DNA from: Calothrix sp. NIES-4105
GTDB lineage: Bacteria > Cyanobacteriota > Cyanobacteriia > Cyanobacteriales > Nostocaceae
Reading direction: 5' to 3'
Length of the DNA stretch: 64,000 bases
NCBI RefSeq assembly: GCF_002368415.1
Contig: NZ_AP018290.1
Location: 10,717,717 to 10,781,716 of the forward strand
In this document: positions 1 to 8,503 of the stretch, piece by piece
How the letters are laid out: each line of letters opens with the position of its first letter
Numbering within the stretch: position 1 is the first letter of the stretch
Made by a program: the position numbers and the translations under genes
The notes under the pieces: generated by a model
Seen by the model: the letters and a program-made list of their open reading frames with translations, nothing else
Told to the model about the DNA's origin: nothing
Database searches by the model: none

Positions 1-336
1 TCTCGCGCGGCTTATAAAAATAAAGAGTTAGCAACCATAGATGCTCAACTTTGTGCAACATTACATTTAGAAATGCCGAATTGGAACACAGCATTAATTG
101 CTTTTACAAAAAGCGGTGGATATACTGCGTTTAGATTCACAAAGCTATCACAAATTCAACAGTCAACATTAATACTATGGGGTGACTCCGATAAAATATT
201 AGGAACGAAAGATGCCCAGCGGTTCAAGCGCGCGATTCCTAATAGTCAACTAATTTGGATTAAAGATTCTGGACATGTTCCGCATTTAGAGCAACCACAA
301 ATAGTAGCCCAGCATTTATTAGAATTTTTAACGTAG
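1..336 (+). CDS. Alpha/beta hydrolase, C-terminal part (gene starts before the window)
   Basis: The frame is open from base 1, so the 5' end of the gene lies outside the window and the ATG at 73 is not its start. The visible 111 residues carry two landmarks of the alpha/beta hydrolase fold: LILWGDSDKILG, where the acid of the catalytic triad sits after strand 6, and DSGHVPHLEQP, with the catalytic His. The nucleophile Ser would be upstream. The substrate cannot be told from this part. The hydrolase at 52459-53394 has the same order of motifs. The stop codon runs directly into a palindromic repeat. Confidence 0.8.
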   Translation, partial: SRAAYKNKELATIDAQLCATLHLEMPNWNTALIAFTKSGGYTAFRFTKLSQIQQSTLILWGDSDKILGTKDAQRFKRAIPNSQLIWIKDSGHVPHLEQPQIVAQHLLEFLT

Positions 337-396
337 GGTGCGTGAAAGCTATTAGCATCTACTTAGGAAACGCAAGAAAAAGTGCTTTCACGCACC
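337..396. repeat. 60-bp palindromic repeat, family A copy 1
   Basis: Perfect 13-bp inverted arms (GGTGCGTGAAAGC at 337-349 and its complement at 384-396) enclose a 34-nt loop. It directly follows the hydrolase stop codon and could act as a 3' hairpin. A second copy with identical arms and nearly equal length lies at 24646-24706. Confidence 0.85.
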
Positions 397-422
397 GAGA
401 GCATCATCGCACCATCAATACG

Positions 423-1337
423 TTACATTCTCGAAACCGAATATATCCACTCTTGATATTTAGGGTCGCGGTTTTCAGTAATTGCCGTAAACTTCTCACG
501 CAACTTTTCAGTTATCGGTTTACTTTCAGGCAATTTAAAATTCTCTATTTGAAGCACAGGCAACACCTTAGCAGCAGTACCACATAAAAAGACTTCATCA
601 GCAATAAATAGCTCAGATTTATCAATAGGTCTTTCAATCACCTTAAATCCCAAATCGTTAGCCAACTTCATTACACTATCGCGCGTAATACCCTCTAAAA
701 TATCCTGGTCAAACCCAGGTGTAAATATTTGCCCATTTCGGACAATAAAAATATTCATTCCCGAAGCTTCGCTAACTTTACCTTGGGAATTCATCAAAAT
801 TGCTTCATCAAACCCAGATTCAACAGCTTCGGTTTTTGCAAGCGACGAAGTAATATAAGCAGCGCTAATTTTACCACGTAAGGGAAAACTAACATCAGCT
901 TGACGATACCATGAACTAATTCGACAAGTAACACCTGTCGGAGATGAATATTCACCTAGTTCCAAACCGTAAACAAAAAAGTCTTTCTTAATATTATGCA
1001 ATCGTGGGGCTATTCCCAAATCAGCAGTATATACAAAAGGACGAATATAAAATGAAGTTGATGGTTGATTCTTCCTAATAAATTCAATAATAGTTTCTTT
1101 AATCTTTTCGGCAGATATATCGTAATGAAGAAATCGCGCGCTGGTACTTAATCTTTGACAGTGACGGTCAAGTCTAAATAACAATATTCGTGTAGAGTCT
1201 TGTGGGTCAGGAATACCGCGTAGTCCACCTAATGCTCCAGTTCCATAATGTAAAGCATGGGTAGCAATAGAAATTTTTGCATCTGAAAATGGTATAAATT
1301 TATCTTCAAAGTAAGCAATTGGTAAAAAATTGTACAT
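423..1337 (-). CDS. ilvE: Branched-chain amino acid aminotransferase (PLP class IV)
   Basis: 304 residues, the usual length for class IV aminotransferases. The enzyme transfers an amino group between glutamate and the 2-oxo acids of Leu, Ile and Val, the last step of their synthesis in the cytosol. The fold landmarks are present: ALHYGTGALGGLRG near residue 28, the likely PLP-binding Lys156 in RGKISAAY, SEASGMNIFIV near 189 (the usual glycine after Glu is Ala here) and GTAAKVLPV near the C-terminus. The ATG at 1337 gives a full-length N-terminus. A D-amino acid or 4-amino-4-deoxychorismate enzyme of the same class is less likely given the motifs. The gene stands alone, followed upstream by tandem repeats. 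Confidence 0.85.
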   Translation of the reverse strand: MYNFLPIAYFEDKFIPFSDAKISIATHALHYGTGALGGLRGIPDPQDSTRILLFRLDRHCQRLSTSARFLHYDISAEKIKETIIEFIRKNQPSTSFYIRPFVYTADLGIAPRLHNIKKDFFVYGLELGEYSSPTGVTCRISSWYRQADVSFPLRGKISAAYITSSLAKTEAVESGFDEAILMNSQGKVSEASGMNIFIVRNGQIFTPGFDQDILEGITRDSVMKLANDLGFKVIERPIDKSELFIADEVFLCGTAAKVLPVLQIENFKLPESKPITEKLREKFTAITENRDPKYQEWIYSVSRM

Positions 1338-1360
1338 GAGAGCTATAGCTATTGAGTGGA

Positions 1361-1682
1361 AAGTGCTGAGTATGAGTAATCAGTGCTGAGTGCTGAGTGC
1401 TGAGTAAATGTTTGTACTTTGGTTACAAAAGAACAGAAGTTTAATTACTTGACTCAAATAGCACAAATAAGCGCTTAAGTCTAAAACCTTCACGCTCATA
1501 AATATAAAATACAGTGTTAATCATACAATTGGGAACAGTATAGCTTACTCAATACTCAGCACTCAATACTCAGCACTCAGCACTCATCACTCAGCACTCA
1601 GCACTCAGCACTCAGCACTCATCACTCATCACTCAGCACTCAACACTCAGCACTCATAACTCAACACTCAGCACTCATAACT
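1361..1682. repeat. Heptanucleotide tandem repeats in inverted orientation, filling the intergenic region
   Basis: Bases 1361-1406 are units of the type GTGCTGA and bases 1546-1682 are about 19 units of the complementary type ACTCAGC with scattered changes (ACTCATC, ACTCAAC). The two blocks are complementary and could pair over about 45 bp. Short tandemly repeated repetitive sequences of seven bases are well known from heterocystous cyanobacteria. Between them (1407-1545) no gene was seen. Confidence 0.9.
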
Positions 1683-1685
1683 CAT

Positions 1686-2375
1686 TTAGTCGAGTAACCA
1701 CATTGGTGATGAAGTATCGGAAGAATGTGATTGTTCTACTGATGGTTGAACTTGTAGCCTTTCTAATGTTCCATATGATTTTCTATACTGAATAGGCGCC
1801 TTTGTAATTGCTGCGGGTTTATCTTTAACTTGTTTTTGCTGTTGTTGAGGTTGCTTTTGTTGTTCTAATTGAGCTATTGTTTGCTTAAGTTCTTCAATTT
1901 CTACTGTTAGCTGCGAATTTGCTTCTGCTAACTGTAAAGCGGTTTTTTTTGCTTCTTTAAGTTCTTTGTTGGAACGGTCAGATAAAGCTTTTTGTTCAGC
2001 TAAGGCTTTTTCTGCACGCTCAGATAAAGCTTTTTCTTCAGATAGAGCAGATTGTAACTCTTCAACTTCTCTTTGTAGATTAGCTTCGTTTTGATGGACT
2101 TGCGCGATTAATTCATTCAACTCTTGAATCGTTACTTCTAAGTCAGCTTTGCTTAAATGGGTACTTTCGGAACTATCGGATGTAGTTTCCTGTATGCTAA
2201 TGTCTTTGGTTTTTTCCTCAAACTTAGATTCGGTGTCGCTTTCCACATCATCCCAAGAATCTTCTACGGGTGTAGCAGTGACATCTATCACAGATGCTGT
2301 AGTTGTATCTTGATCGGATGTTGTGTTTTTCTTTGCTTCTTCTTGTACTAAGTCAGCAAGTCGTTTTCTAGCCAT
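1686..2375 (-). CDS. mcdB: Coiled-coil partner of the ParA-type ATPase; candidate McdB
   Basis: 229 residues in three parts: a polar acidic N-terminus that starts MARKRLADLVQEEAKK, a long predicted coiled coil at about 80-175 rich in Glu, Leu and Gln and ending in a Gln run, and a basic/polar tail ending SSPMWLLD with Trp226 four residues from the end. McdB proteins, which position carboxysomes by stimulating the McdA ATPase, are described as low-complexity, Gln-rich coiled-coil proteins with an invariant C-terminal Trp. The gene is coupled to the ATPase gene: its ATG shares one base with the upstream stop (TAATG). The assignment rests on architecture and context. Another ParA partner is possible. 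Confidence 0.55.
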   Translation of the reverse strand: MARKRLADLVQEEAKKNTTSDQDTTTASVIDVTATPVEDSWDDVESDTESKFEEKTKDISIQETTSDSSESTHLSKADLEVTIQELNELIAQVHQNEANLQREVEELQSALSEEKALSERAEKALAEQKALSDRSNKELKEAKKTALQLAEANSQLTVEIEELKQTIAQLEQQKQPQQQQKQVKDKPAAITKAPIQYRKSYGTLERLQVQPSVEQSHSSDTSSPMWLLD

Positions 2376-3007
2376 TATTTTCTCCAGTCGCGCTGTATTT
2401 CTTCGGCGACGCGACGGTAGTCAGATTCTGCCTCGCGCCCATTTTTTCCCCGCCATTGCGTAATTGCCACACCTTCAAGCGCCGCGCGTTCGTGCGCTTT
2501 ATAAATACGAACAAACGCATTACAAGCAGGGATACCTAACTGCATTAAAGTATTTTGTGCTTCCAGTGCTTCTCCTAAACTTCTTGTATCTACTTTTGTA
2601 AGCAAGACTCTATAAGGCTTTCGCGTGGGAGTCACTGCTTTTTTTACTGTATCAACAAGCACAGCTAAATCCATTGGTGCTGGAGGTGTGGGCAAAACCA
2701 GATAATCTGCAACGTCCACTACCGCTGCCAAAGCTTCGGACTGTAGCGCTGGAGGCGTATCTACTATTACTAAATCGTAACCTTTTATAGAACGTAAATG
2801 ACCTAAAAGTTTTGAATCTGTATCTTGGGATAGGTCAAACCCCATTCCATTCTGGCTGCGTCCAAACCACCAACTTGCTGAACCCTGAATATCAGCATCC
2901 ACAAGAAGCACTGTATGGTTACGAGAAAAAGTTGCCGCCAGATTAATTGCGGTAGTGGTTTTACCAACTCCGCCCTTACCATTTACAACCGCGATGATTT
3001 TCGGCAC
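2375..3007 (-). CDS. mcdA: ParA/MinD-family ATPase; candidate McdA
   Basis: 210 residues. The deviant Walker A motif GKGGVGKTTT starts at residue 10 with both lysines (K11 signature, K16), followed by VDADIQGSASWW (Walker A') near 37 and DLVIVDTPPA (Walker B). Such ATPases form nucleoid-bound ATP dimers that move or space cargo. The short length, no N-terminal HTH and a coupled coiled-coil gene ending in Trp fit the carboxysome-positioning McdA group that keeps the signature lysine, rather than a chromosome ParA with a ParB. No ParB or parS-like site is visible next to it. Confidence 0.65.
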   Translation of the reverse strand: MPKIIAVVNGKGGVGKTTTAINLAATFSRNHTVLLVDADIQGSASWWFGRSQNGMGFDLSQDTDSKLLGHLRSIKGYDLVIVDTPPALQSEALAAVVDVADYLVLPTPPAPMDLAVLVDTVKKAVTPTRKPYRVLLTKVDTRSLGEALEAQNTLMQLGIPACNAFVRIYKAHERAALEGVAITQWRGKNGREAESDYRRVAEEIQRDWRK

Positions 3008-3067
3008 TGCAAACTCACTTCGGTGCTGACTATCAATAAATATACCGCGTTAGGGGGATTATCGTAT

Positions 3068-3120
3068 GGGCAGGTTAACGAAATATTTAACACCGTTTTA
3101 GGATATCTCTAAACCTGCCC
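3068..3120. repeat. Dispersed palindrome family B, copy 1
   Basis: A 53-bp imperfect palindrome beginning GGGCAGGTTAACGAAATATT and ending with the complement of GGGCAGGTTTA. It lies between the divergent mcdA-like and P450 genes. Related copies are at 13770-13823, 48332-48382 and 48394-48445. Confidence 0.8.
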
Positions 3121-3174
3121 TTATATAGGCGCCACAATATAATTAATAAGTGCGTGAACCGTGAAGTTTTGATT

Positions 3175-4551
3175 ATGGTAGCTACATATAACTTGCCTGA
3201 TGGGCCGAAAACATCATCAATGTTACGTGTGATGAAGTTGATTTTCCAGCCGATTAAGTACATGGAAGATTATGCGAAAGCATATGGTGATACCTTCACT
3301 CTACGTAATAAAAGCGGTAATCATATAGTTTACTTTAGTAATCCCCAAGCCCTACAACAAATTTATACGAGTGACGCAAGTTGTTTTGAAGCAGGTAGAG
3401 GCAACCGATTTTTGAGGTTTTTGGTCGGCGACAATTCTTTATTACTTCTAGATGGCGAACGTCATTCAAGAGGGCGCCAACTTCTGACACCGCCATTTCA
3501 CGGCGATAGAATGCGCTCGTATGGAGACGCAATCCGTGAAATAACACTTTCGGTAATGGGTTCTTGGGGCAATAAACCTTTCGATATCCGTTCCTCGATG
3601 CAAGAAATCTCGCTGCGAGTAATTTTAAAAGTTGTATTTGGTCTAGACTCTGGAGCGCAATTAGAAGAACTGCGACGAAGACTAAGTTCGCTTCTAGATT
3701 TTATGGGTTCCCCTATAATGTCGAGTTCATTGTTCTTCACCTTTCTACAAACTGATTTTGGCGCCTGGAGTCCGTGGGGTTGGATGACGCGCGAAATCAA
3801 AAAAATTGACGATTTAATTTACGCAATAATAGCCCAGCGCAAGACTGAACTCGTAGAAAATCGCCAAGACATTTTAAGCTTGATGATGTCCGCACGATAC
3901 GATGATGGTCAACCAATGTCTGATGCTGAATTGCGCGACCAACTAATGACGCTGCTACTTGCTGGGCACGAAACCACAGCATCAGCGTTAACTTGGGCTT
4001 TTTATTGGCTTGATATACAGCCGGAGACGCGCGATAAGTTATTAAACGAACTAAGTACATTAGATAATACTTCAGACACAATAGCAATTAGTAAACTGCC
4101 TTACTTAACAGCAGTATGTCAAGAAACGTTAAGAATTTACCCAATTGCGTTAGCGGGTGTTTTTCGTAAGGTTATAAAACCAATTCAAATTATGGGTTAT
4201 ACCTTACCTGAAGGAACACTGGTTGTACCTGGTATATACATGGCTCATCACCGTGAAGAAACTTATCCCGAACCAAATAAATTTAAACCTGAGCGGTTTT
4301 TAGAAAGACAATATTCTGCCTACGAATATATACCTTTTGGTGGTGGTAGTCGTCGCTGTATTGGTTCAGCATTCGCGATGCATGAAATGAAAATTGTGCT
4401 TGCAACAGTTTTATCTAAATATCAGCTCTCACTGTTAAACAAACGTCCCGTAAAACCAACACGTCGCGGTTTAACGGTCGCTACACCACCAGGCATGAAA
4501 ATGGTCGCGGCGCCGATTGTAAAAACTGCGAAGACTGCTGTTATGGTATAA
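3175..4551 (+). CDS. Cytochrome P450, CYP110-like
   Basis: A heme-thiolate monooxygenase with all class landmarks: the I-helix oxygen-binding motif LLLAGHETTAS, the K-helix ExxR in ETLRIYP, and the heme-ligand loop PFGGGSRRCIG, whose Cys is residue 395 from the start used here. The frame is also open from a GTG at 3154, but the ATG at 3175 gives MVATYNLPDGPKTSS, like the N-termini of Nostoc CYP110 enzymes, and is preferred. There is no N-terminal anchor. CYP110 members oxidise fatty acids or terpenes. The substrate is not shown here, and no ferredoxin or terpene synthase gene is adjacent. Confidence 0.88.
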   Translation: MVATYNLPDGPKTSSMLRVMKLIFQPIKYMEDYAKAYGDTFTLRNKSGNHIVYFSNPQALQQIYTSDASCFEAGRGNRFLRFLVGDNSLLLLDGERHSRGRQLLTPPFHGDRMRSYGDAIREITLSVMGSWGNKPFDIRSSMQEISLRVILKVVFGLDSGAQLEELRRRLSSLLDFMGSPIMSSSLFFTFLQTDFGAWSPWGWMTREIKKIDDLIYAIIAQRKTELVENRQDILSLMMSARYDDGQPMSDAELRDQLMTLLLAGHETTASALTWAFYWLDIQPETRDKLLNELSTLDNTSDTIAISKLPYLTAVCQETLRIYPIALAGVFRKVIKPIQIMGYTLPEGTLVVPGIYMAHHREETYPEPNKFKPERFLERQYSAYEYIPFGGGSRRCIGSAFAMHEMKIVLATVLSKYQLSLLNKRPVKPTRRGLTVATPPGMKMVAAPIVKTAKTAVMV

Positions 4552-4591
4552 TTTGTAGCAAACGAGCTTCCCAACATTGCAAAAACTGTAA

Positions 4592-4608
4592 GGTGGGCAC
4601 TGCCCACC
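4592..4608. repeat. GGTGGGCA-x-TGCCCACC palindrome, family C copy 1
   Basis: A 17-bp hairpin between the convergent P450 and 4620-5054 genes. Other copies are at 22590-22606 and 47867-47883. It may serve as a shared 3' hairpin. Confidence 0.85.
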
Positions 4609-4619
4609 ATACTAAGGTC

Positions 4620-5054
4620 TTAACCTTTTTCAGTCAAACTGGCGCCAAGTTTTGTTTCTAACTCATCTAACAACGTATTCACATCTTTACCTAGTTGCTC
4701 AAAACACAGAGGTGGCGCCGTTTCTGGTTCAAAGTAAATTAGCTTAACTTGGTCTTTGCCGATACCTATCATTAAAACTTCGACTTCAGGTTTATAGTGT
4801 TTGATGAGTCCTAACATTTCCTGAAGACGGTTTTCGACTTTATCGTTTAAGTTTTCAACTGCTGTAGGTGGACAGTATACGAAGTGTGGTGTTGGCTGTA
4901 AATCTATACCTATAGTTCCTTGACTATTACTGTTTTCTAACCATAGTCCCCATGATAAAGCTGCCAGTTCTAATTTATGGTCTTTAACAAATTTGTCTAG
5001 CTGATGGCGCCATTGGTTTTCTGGAGTTGAGGGTTGAGATGAAGTAGTAAACAT
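4620..5054 (-). CDS. Conserved cyanobacterial protein, possibly carboxysome chaperone CcmS
   Basis: 144 residues, no signal peptide or membrane segment. Visible features are PENQWRHQLDKFVKDHKLEL and ALSWGLWLE in the first 45 residues, IGIDLQPTPHFVYC near 48, and a C-terminal acidic helix. I recall this pattern from a cyanobacteria-only family now annotated as the beta-carboxysome assembly chaperone CcmS, which binds the shell protein CcmK1. That identification is from memory and is uncertain. It would fit the nearby candidate mcdAB pair, although a P450 gene lies between. Otherwise it is a conserved protein of unknown function. Confidence 0.45.
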   Translation of the reverse strand: MFTTSSQPSTPENQWRHQLDKFVKDHKLELAALSWGLWLENSNSQGTIGIDLQPTPHFVYCPPTAVENLNDKVENRLQEMLGLIKHYKPEVEVLMIGIGKDQVKLIYFEPETAPPLCFEQLGKDVNTLLDELETKLGASLTEKG

Positions 5055-5116
5055 GATTTAATTACTGATTTACTAGGGTTTTGGCTATTTTGATTTTTAA
5101 ATATTGGCACCGTGTG

Positions 5117-6925
5117 TTATTTTAAACCACTTTGGACACGCCATAGTTTTGCATATGCTCCTTGTTTTTCTAGCAGCTGTTCATGAGTTCCTGATTCAAT
5201 AAATTGTCCGTGTTCCATGACATAGATTTGATCAGCGTTGCGGATAGTAGAAAGACGGTGCGCGATGGCTATTGTGGTTCTGTTAACAGTAATACGTTCG
5301 AGTGACCTTTGGATGGCAGCTTCGGTTTCGTTATCGACGGCAGAAGTTGCTTCGTCGAGGATGAGAATAGGAGGGTCTTTGAGAATAGCGCGCGCTATAG
5401 CAATGCGTTGTCTTTGTCCTCCTGATAGCTTTTGTCCACGTTCGCCAACTATTGTTTCATATCCTTCAGGTAAGCTAGTAATAAATTCGTGTGCTTCTGC
5501 GACTTTTGCCGCCATTTTGATTTCTCTATCTGTAGCGTTAAAAGTACCGTAAGCAATATTTTCGGCAACTGTTCCATGAAATAAAAACACGTCTTGACTT
5601 ACTAAACCAATACACGAGCGTAAGTCACGAATATTTAATTGTTGAATGTTTGTACCATCAAGAGTAATAGCGCCAGATTGAATTTCGTAAAGTCGCAGTA
5701 ATAGCTTCACTAAAGTGCTTTTCCCTGAACCTGTAGAACCAACGACTGCAATAGTTTTTCCTGCAGGGATATGTAATGAGACGTTCTTGATAATTGAGAA
5801 TCTATCTTTGTAGGCAAAAGTAATGTTTTTTAGCTCAACTTCTCCTCTCACTTTTTCGGGAGATAAACGCACGTCTCCAGTATGTATAGTGATTGGGGTA
5901 TCTAATAGATCCATGACACGATTAGTTGAAGCCATTGCCCGCTGATATAAATCAAAAGTTTCACCAAGACGGGTTAGAGGCCAAAGTAAAAGCTGAGTGA
6001 TAAAAACTAAGATGCTATAAGTACCAACTGAGATTTTACCATTGACAGCAGCCATGCCTCCAAATACTAATAGTACAGTGAATCCAGCTAAAATCAGCAT
6101 TCTGATTAACGGGACAAATGCTGCTGATAGCTTAATTGCTTGAGCGTTACTCTTTTTGTAAGCTTCGCTGTCTGCTGCAACGCGCGCGCTTTCGTAGTCT
6201 TCAGCAGTAAAGCTTTTGATTGTGGTGATACCGCTGATATTATTCGATAAACGCGAGTTGAGAAAACCAACTTTTGAGCGAACATCAGCGTAACGTGATT
6301 CTAATAATTTTCTGAAAGTAAACGAACCCCAAATTATAAATGGGATAGGTAGCATTGCTAACCAAGCCACACTAGGAGCTACAATCAAGAAACCAGTGCC
6401 AATAATCAAAACAGTTGCGACAACTTGAATAATATCACTTGCTCCACCATCTAAAAACCGTTCAAGCTGGTTAATGTCATCGCTTAAAATCGACATTAAT
6501 CCACCTGTACTACGTTCTTCAAAGTAAGCTAACTCTAATTCTTGAAGATGATTGTAAGCGTCAAGACGTAAATTATGCTGAATTTGCTGCGATAAATTTC
6601 GCCAAAGTCGTTTGTATGCGTACTCAAATACTGACTCTAGTACCCAGACAATAACTGTAAAAAACGCTAAAATAAGGAATTGTCCGAATATATCAGTAAT
6701 TCCCAAACGCGCGATGACTGAATCCTGTTTTTTGACCACTACATCAACCGCTGTACCAATTAGTACAGGTGGTGCCAAATCAAAAACTTTGTTTAGAACT
6801 GAACAAATCGCTGCAAGCCAAATTTGTTTACGGTAAACAACACCATAATTAGACAAGCGCTGGAGTGGATGTACTGAACCAGTGCTGGTGTGAGATGCCC
6901 TAAAATGTTTAGATAACGTAACCAC
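5117..6925 (-). CDS. ABC exporter, fused membrane and ATPase domains (MsbA/MdlB type)
   Basis: A half-transporter that works as a homodimer in the cytoplasmic membrane. The N-terminal half has about six hydrophobic helices (for example IWLAAICSVLNKVF and FGQFLILAFFTVIVWVL). The C-terminal ATPase has Walker A GSTGSGKST near residue 395, signature LSGGQRQR near 497, and Walker B ILILDEATSA near 518, numbered from the start used here. The frame extends to a TTG at 6991, but a GTG at 6925 has AAGGA four bases upstream and gives a more usual N-terminus. Lipids, polysaccharide precursors or drugs are all possible cargo. No partner gene gives a hint. Confidence 0.85.
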   Translation of the reverse strand: MVTLSKHFRASHTSTGSVHPLQRLSNYGVVYRKQIWLAAICSVLNKVFDLAPPVLIGTAVDVVVKKQDSVIARLGITDIFGQFLILAFFTVIVWVLESVFEYAYKRLWRNLSQQIQHNLRLDAYNHLQELELAYFEERSTGGLMSILSDDINQLERFLDGGASDIIQVVATVLIIGTGFLIVAPSVAWLAMLPIPFIIWGSFTFRKLLESRYADVRSKVGFLNSRLSNNISGITTIKSFTAEDYESARVAADSEAYKKSNAQAIKLSAAFVPLIRMLILAGFTVLLVFGGMAAVNGKISVGTYSILVFITQLLLWPLTRLGETFDLYQRAMASTNRVMDLLDTPITIHTGDVRLSPEKVRGEVELKNITFAYKDRFSIIKNVSLHIPAGKTIAVVGSTGSGKSTLVKLLLRLYEIQSGAITLDGTNIQQLNIRDLRSCIGLVSQDVFLFHGTVAENIAYGTFNATDREIKMAAKVAEAHEFITSLPEGYETIVGERGQKLSGGQRQRIAIARAILKDPPILILDEATSAVDNETEAAIQRSLERITVNRTTIAIAHRLSTIRNADQIYVMEHGQFIESGTHEQLLEKQGAYAKLWRVQSGLK

Positions 6926-7042
6926 AGCATCCTTAGTGAAGTGTGAATTATATCTTACTACGTTTGTTTTAATCGAGCGCAACCTCAACAAGAACGTGTA
7001 AGTATAAAAAGAAGTGGTAGAACATATCTAACAGGAGGGGAA

Positions 7043-7888
7043 TTGAAAAATCTGCAATCTGGCAGTTGGCAAAGTGCTGCACTTGGAGTTTTACTAGGCT
7101 TAATTGTACTTCTGAGCTTAAATTCCTTTATCATAATTAATCCGGGACAAGCAGGAGTCATTAGTATATTGGGTAAAGCTAGGGATGGAGCATTATTGGA
7201 GGGTATTCACCTTAAACCACCTTTTATTTCAGCTATAGATGTATATGACTTGACGGTACAAAAGTTTGAGGTGCCAGCTGAAAGTTCAACAAAAGATTTA
7301 CAGACGCTTTCCGCAAGGTTTGCAATCAACTTTCAGATTGACCCCATAAAAACAGTAGAAATACGTAGAAAACAGGGTACATTAGAAAATATTGTGGCAA
7401 AAATTATTGCTCCACAAACCCAGGAATCATTTAAAATAGCAGCAGCCCGCAGAACAGTCGAAGAAGCTATCACTCGACGAAGTGAACTTAAGGACGACTT
7501 TGATTTGGCATTAAGCCAGCGGCTAGAGAAATATGGAATAATTGTTTTAGACACCAGCGTCGTAGACTTAACTTTCTCTCCTGAATTCGCAAGAGCCGTA
7601 GAGGAGAAGCAAATTGCCGAACAGCGGGCACAACGAGCAGTCTATATAGCTAAAGAAGCTGAACAGGAAGCTCAAGCCGAAATTAACCGTGCTAAGGGAA
7701 AAGCAGAAGCTCAAAGACTTTTAGCTGAAACATTAAAAGCTCAAGGAGGACAGTTAGTATTACAAAAGGAGGCTATCGAAGCATGGAAGACTGGTGGTGC
7801 CCAAATGCCAAAAGTTCTTGTTATGGGAAATGATAAGACTAGCGGTGTGCCATTTTTATTTAATGTAGGTAATATCCAATCTCCCTAA
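7043..7888 (+). CDS. Prohibitin-like SPFH/Band 7 membrane protein
   Basis: 281 residues. One N-terminal membrane helix (residues about 12-33) is followed by the SPFH domain (NPGQAGVISILGKARDG onward) and a charged coiled coil at about 190-240 with Glu/Ala repeats, the prohibitin layout. Such proteins form membrane-anchored rings that scaffold proteases and complexes; in cyanobacteria some are thylakoid-associated. The start is TTG: AGGAGG lies five bases upstream and no ATG fits. It is divergent from the ABC exporter. Two more SPFH genes lie at 35583-36377 and 41373-43520. Confidence 0.85.
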   Translation: MKNLQSGSWQSAALGVLLGLIVLLSLNSFIIINPGQAGVISILGKARDGALLEGIHLKPPFISAIDVYDLTVQKFEVPAESSTKDLQTLSARFAINFQIDPIKTVEIRRKQGTLENIVAKIIAPQTQESFKIAAARRTVEEAITRRSELKDDFDLALSQRLEKYGIIVLDTSVVDLTFSPEFARAVEEKQIAEQRAQRAVYIAKEAEQEAQAEINRAKGKAEAQRLLAETLKAQGGQLVLQKEAIEAWKTGGAQMPKVLVMGNDKTSGVPFLFNVGNIQSP

Positions 7889-7972
7889 AGTTATTGGATG
7901 GAATTAAAGGAAAGTTAATCGTTCGAGAAGTCTCATCAACAAAGCACACAACTAGTAAGAATAAGCAGGTAT

Positions 7973-8389
7973 ATGACAAGCCAAAACCAAACCAATCTCA
8001 CACTTCAAGACGCAAAAAAAATACTGAACAAATTCAATTGCGTCGATATTGCTCCAATAGTTAAGAGTTCTGAGAAGGCTTTAATTTGTAAAGCTTTATT
8101 AGCTGTTACAAGGCTTTCAGATTACCAAATCTTAGGTATTTGTGCTGATACTGCCGAAGAAGGTTTGGCTGCAATGAAAAGTTACTCCTTTGCATTTGGC
8201 TATGAACCACCTAGTAATTTGCCTGTAATCGAGGGGCCTGTTTACATCAAGTTAAACGGTAAAAATGGTTTGTGCTACCTTGATTCATATTCAGGGCACC
8301 ATCGAGGTGTTTTAGTGTCATGCCAATCATATACCCAGACTGGAATCAATGAGATGTACGGACATTTACCTTTAGATTTGTTTGATTAA
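7973..8389 (+). CDS. DUF1824 family protein
   Basis: 138 residues with no signal or membrane segment. The central stretch SDYQILGICADTAEEGLAA and the following SFAFGYEPP are the pattern I associate with the cyanobacterial DUF1824 family, whose function is unknown. The C-terminal part contains YIKLNGKNGLCYLDSY and HHRGVLVSCQSY. It lies 84 bases after the prohibitin-like gene in the same direction and may share its transcript. Confidence 0.65.
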   Translation: MTSQNQTNLTLQDAKKILNKFNCVDIAPIVKSSEKALICKALLAVTRLSDYQILGICADTAEEGLAAMKSYSFAFGYEPPSNLPVIEGPVYIKLNGKNGLCYLDSYSGHHRGVLVSCQSYTQTGINEMYGHLPLDLFD

Positions 8390-8410
8390 CAAACATCTTG
8401 TACAAACATC

Positions 8411-8435
8411 TTGTGGGGTGGGCATCCTTGCCCGC
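8411..8435. repeat. G+C-rich hairpin after the DUF1824 gene
   Basis: The arms GGGTGGGCA and TGCCCGCCC pair around a short loop with one mismatch. A related hairpin is at 58709-58727. It follows a direct repeat ACAAACATCTTGT just after the stop codon. It may act as a 3' end, but no clear T-run follows. Confidence 0.55.
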
Positions 8436-8503
8436 CCTTGGTATTTGAACAGCTTCAGATGCCTGTTCCACCCATATTGCCAATATCCCAATAATTATGA
8501 ATT

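Noticed and set aside
1361-1682. Regular repeats as a possible CRISPR array
   Set aside because: Units are seven bases with no spacers, which is a tandem heptanucleotide array.
2375-3007. Chromosome or plasmid parAB with parS
   Set aside because: The partner lacks a ParB-type HTH or CTPase motif, and no repeated parS-like 16-mer is nearby.
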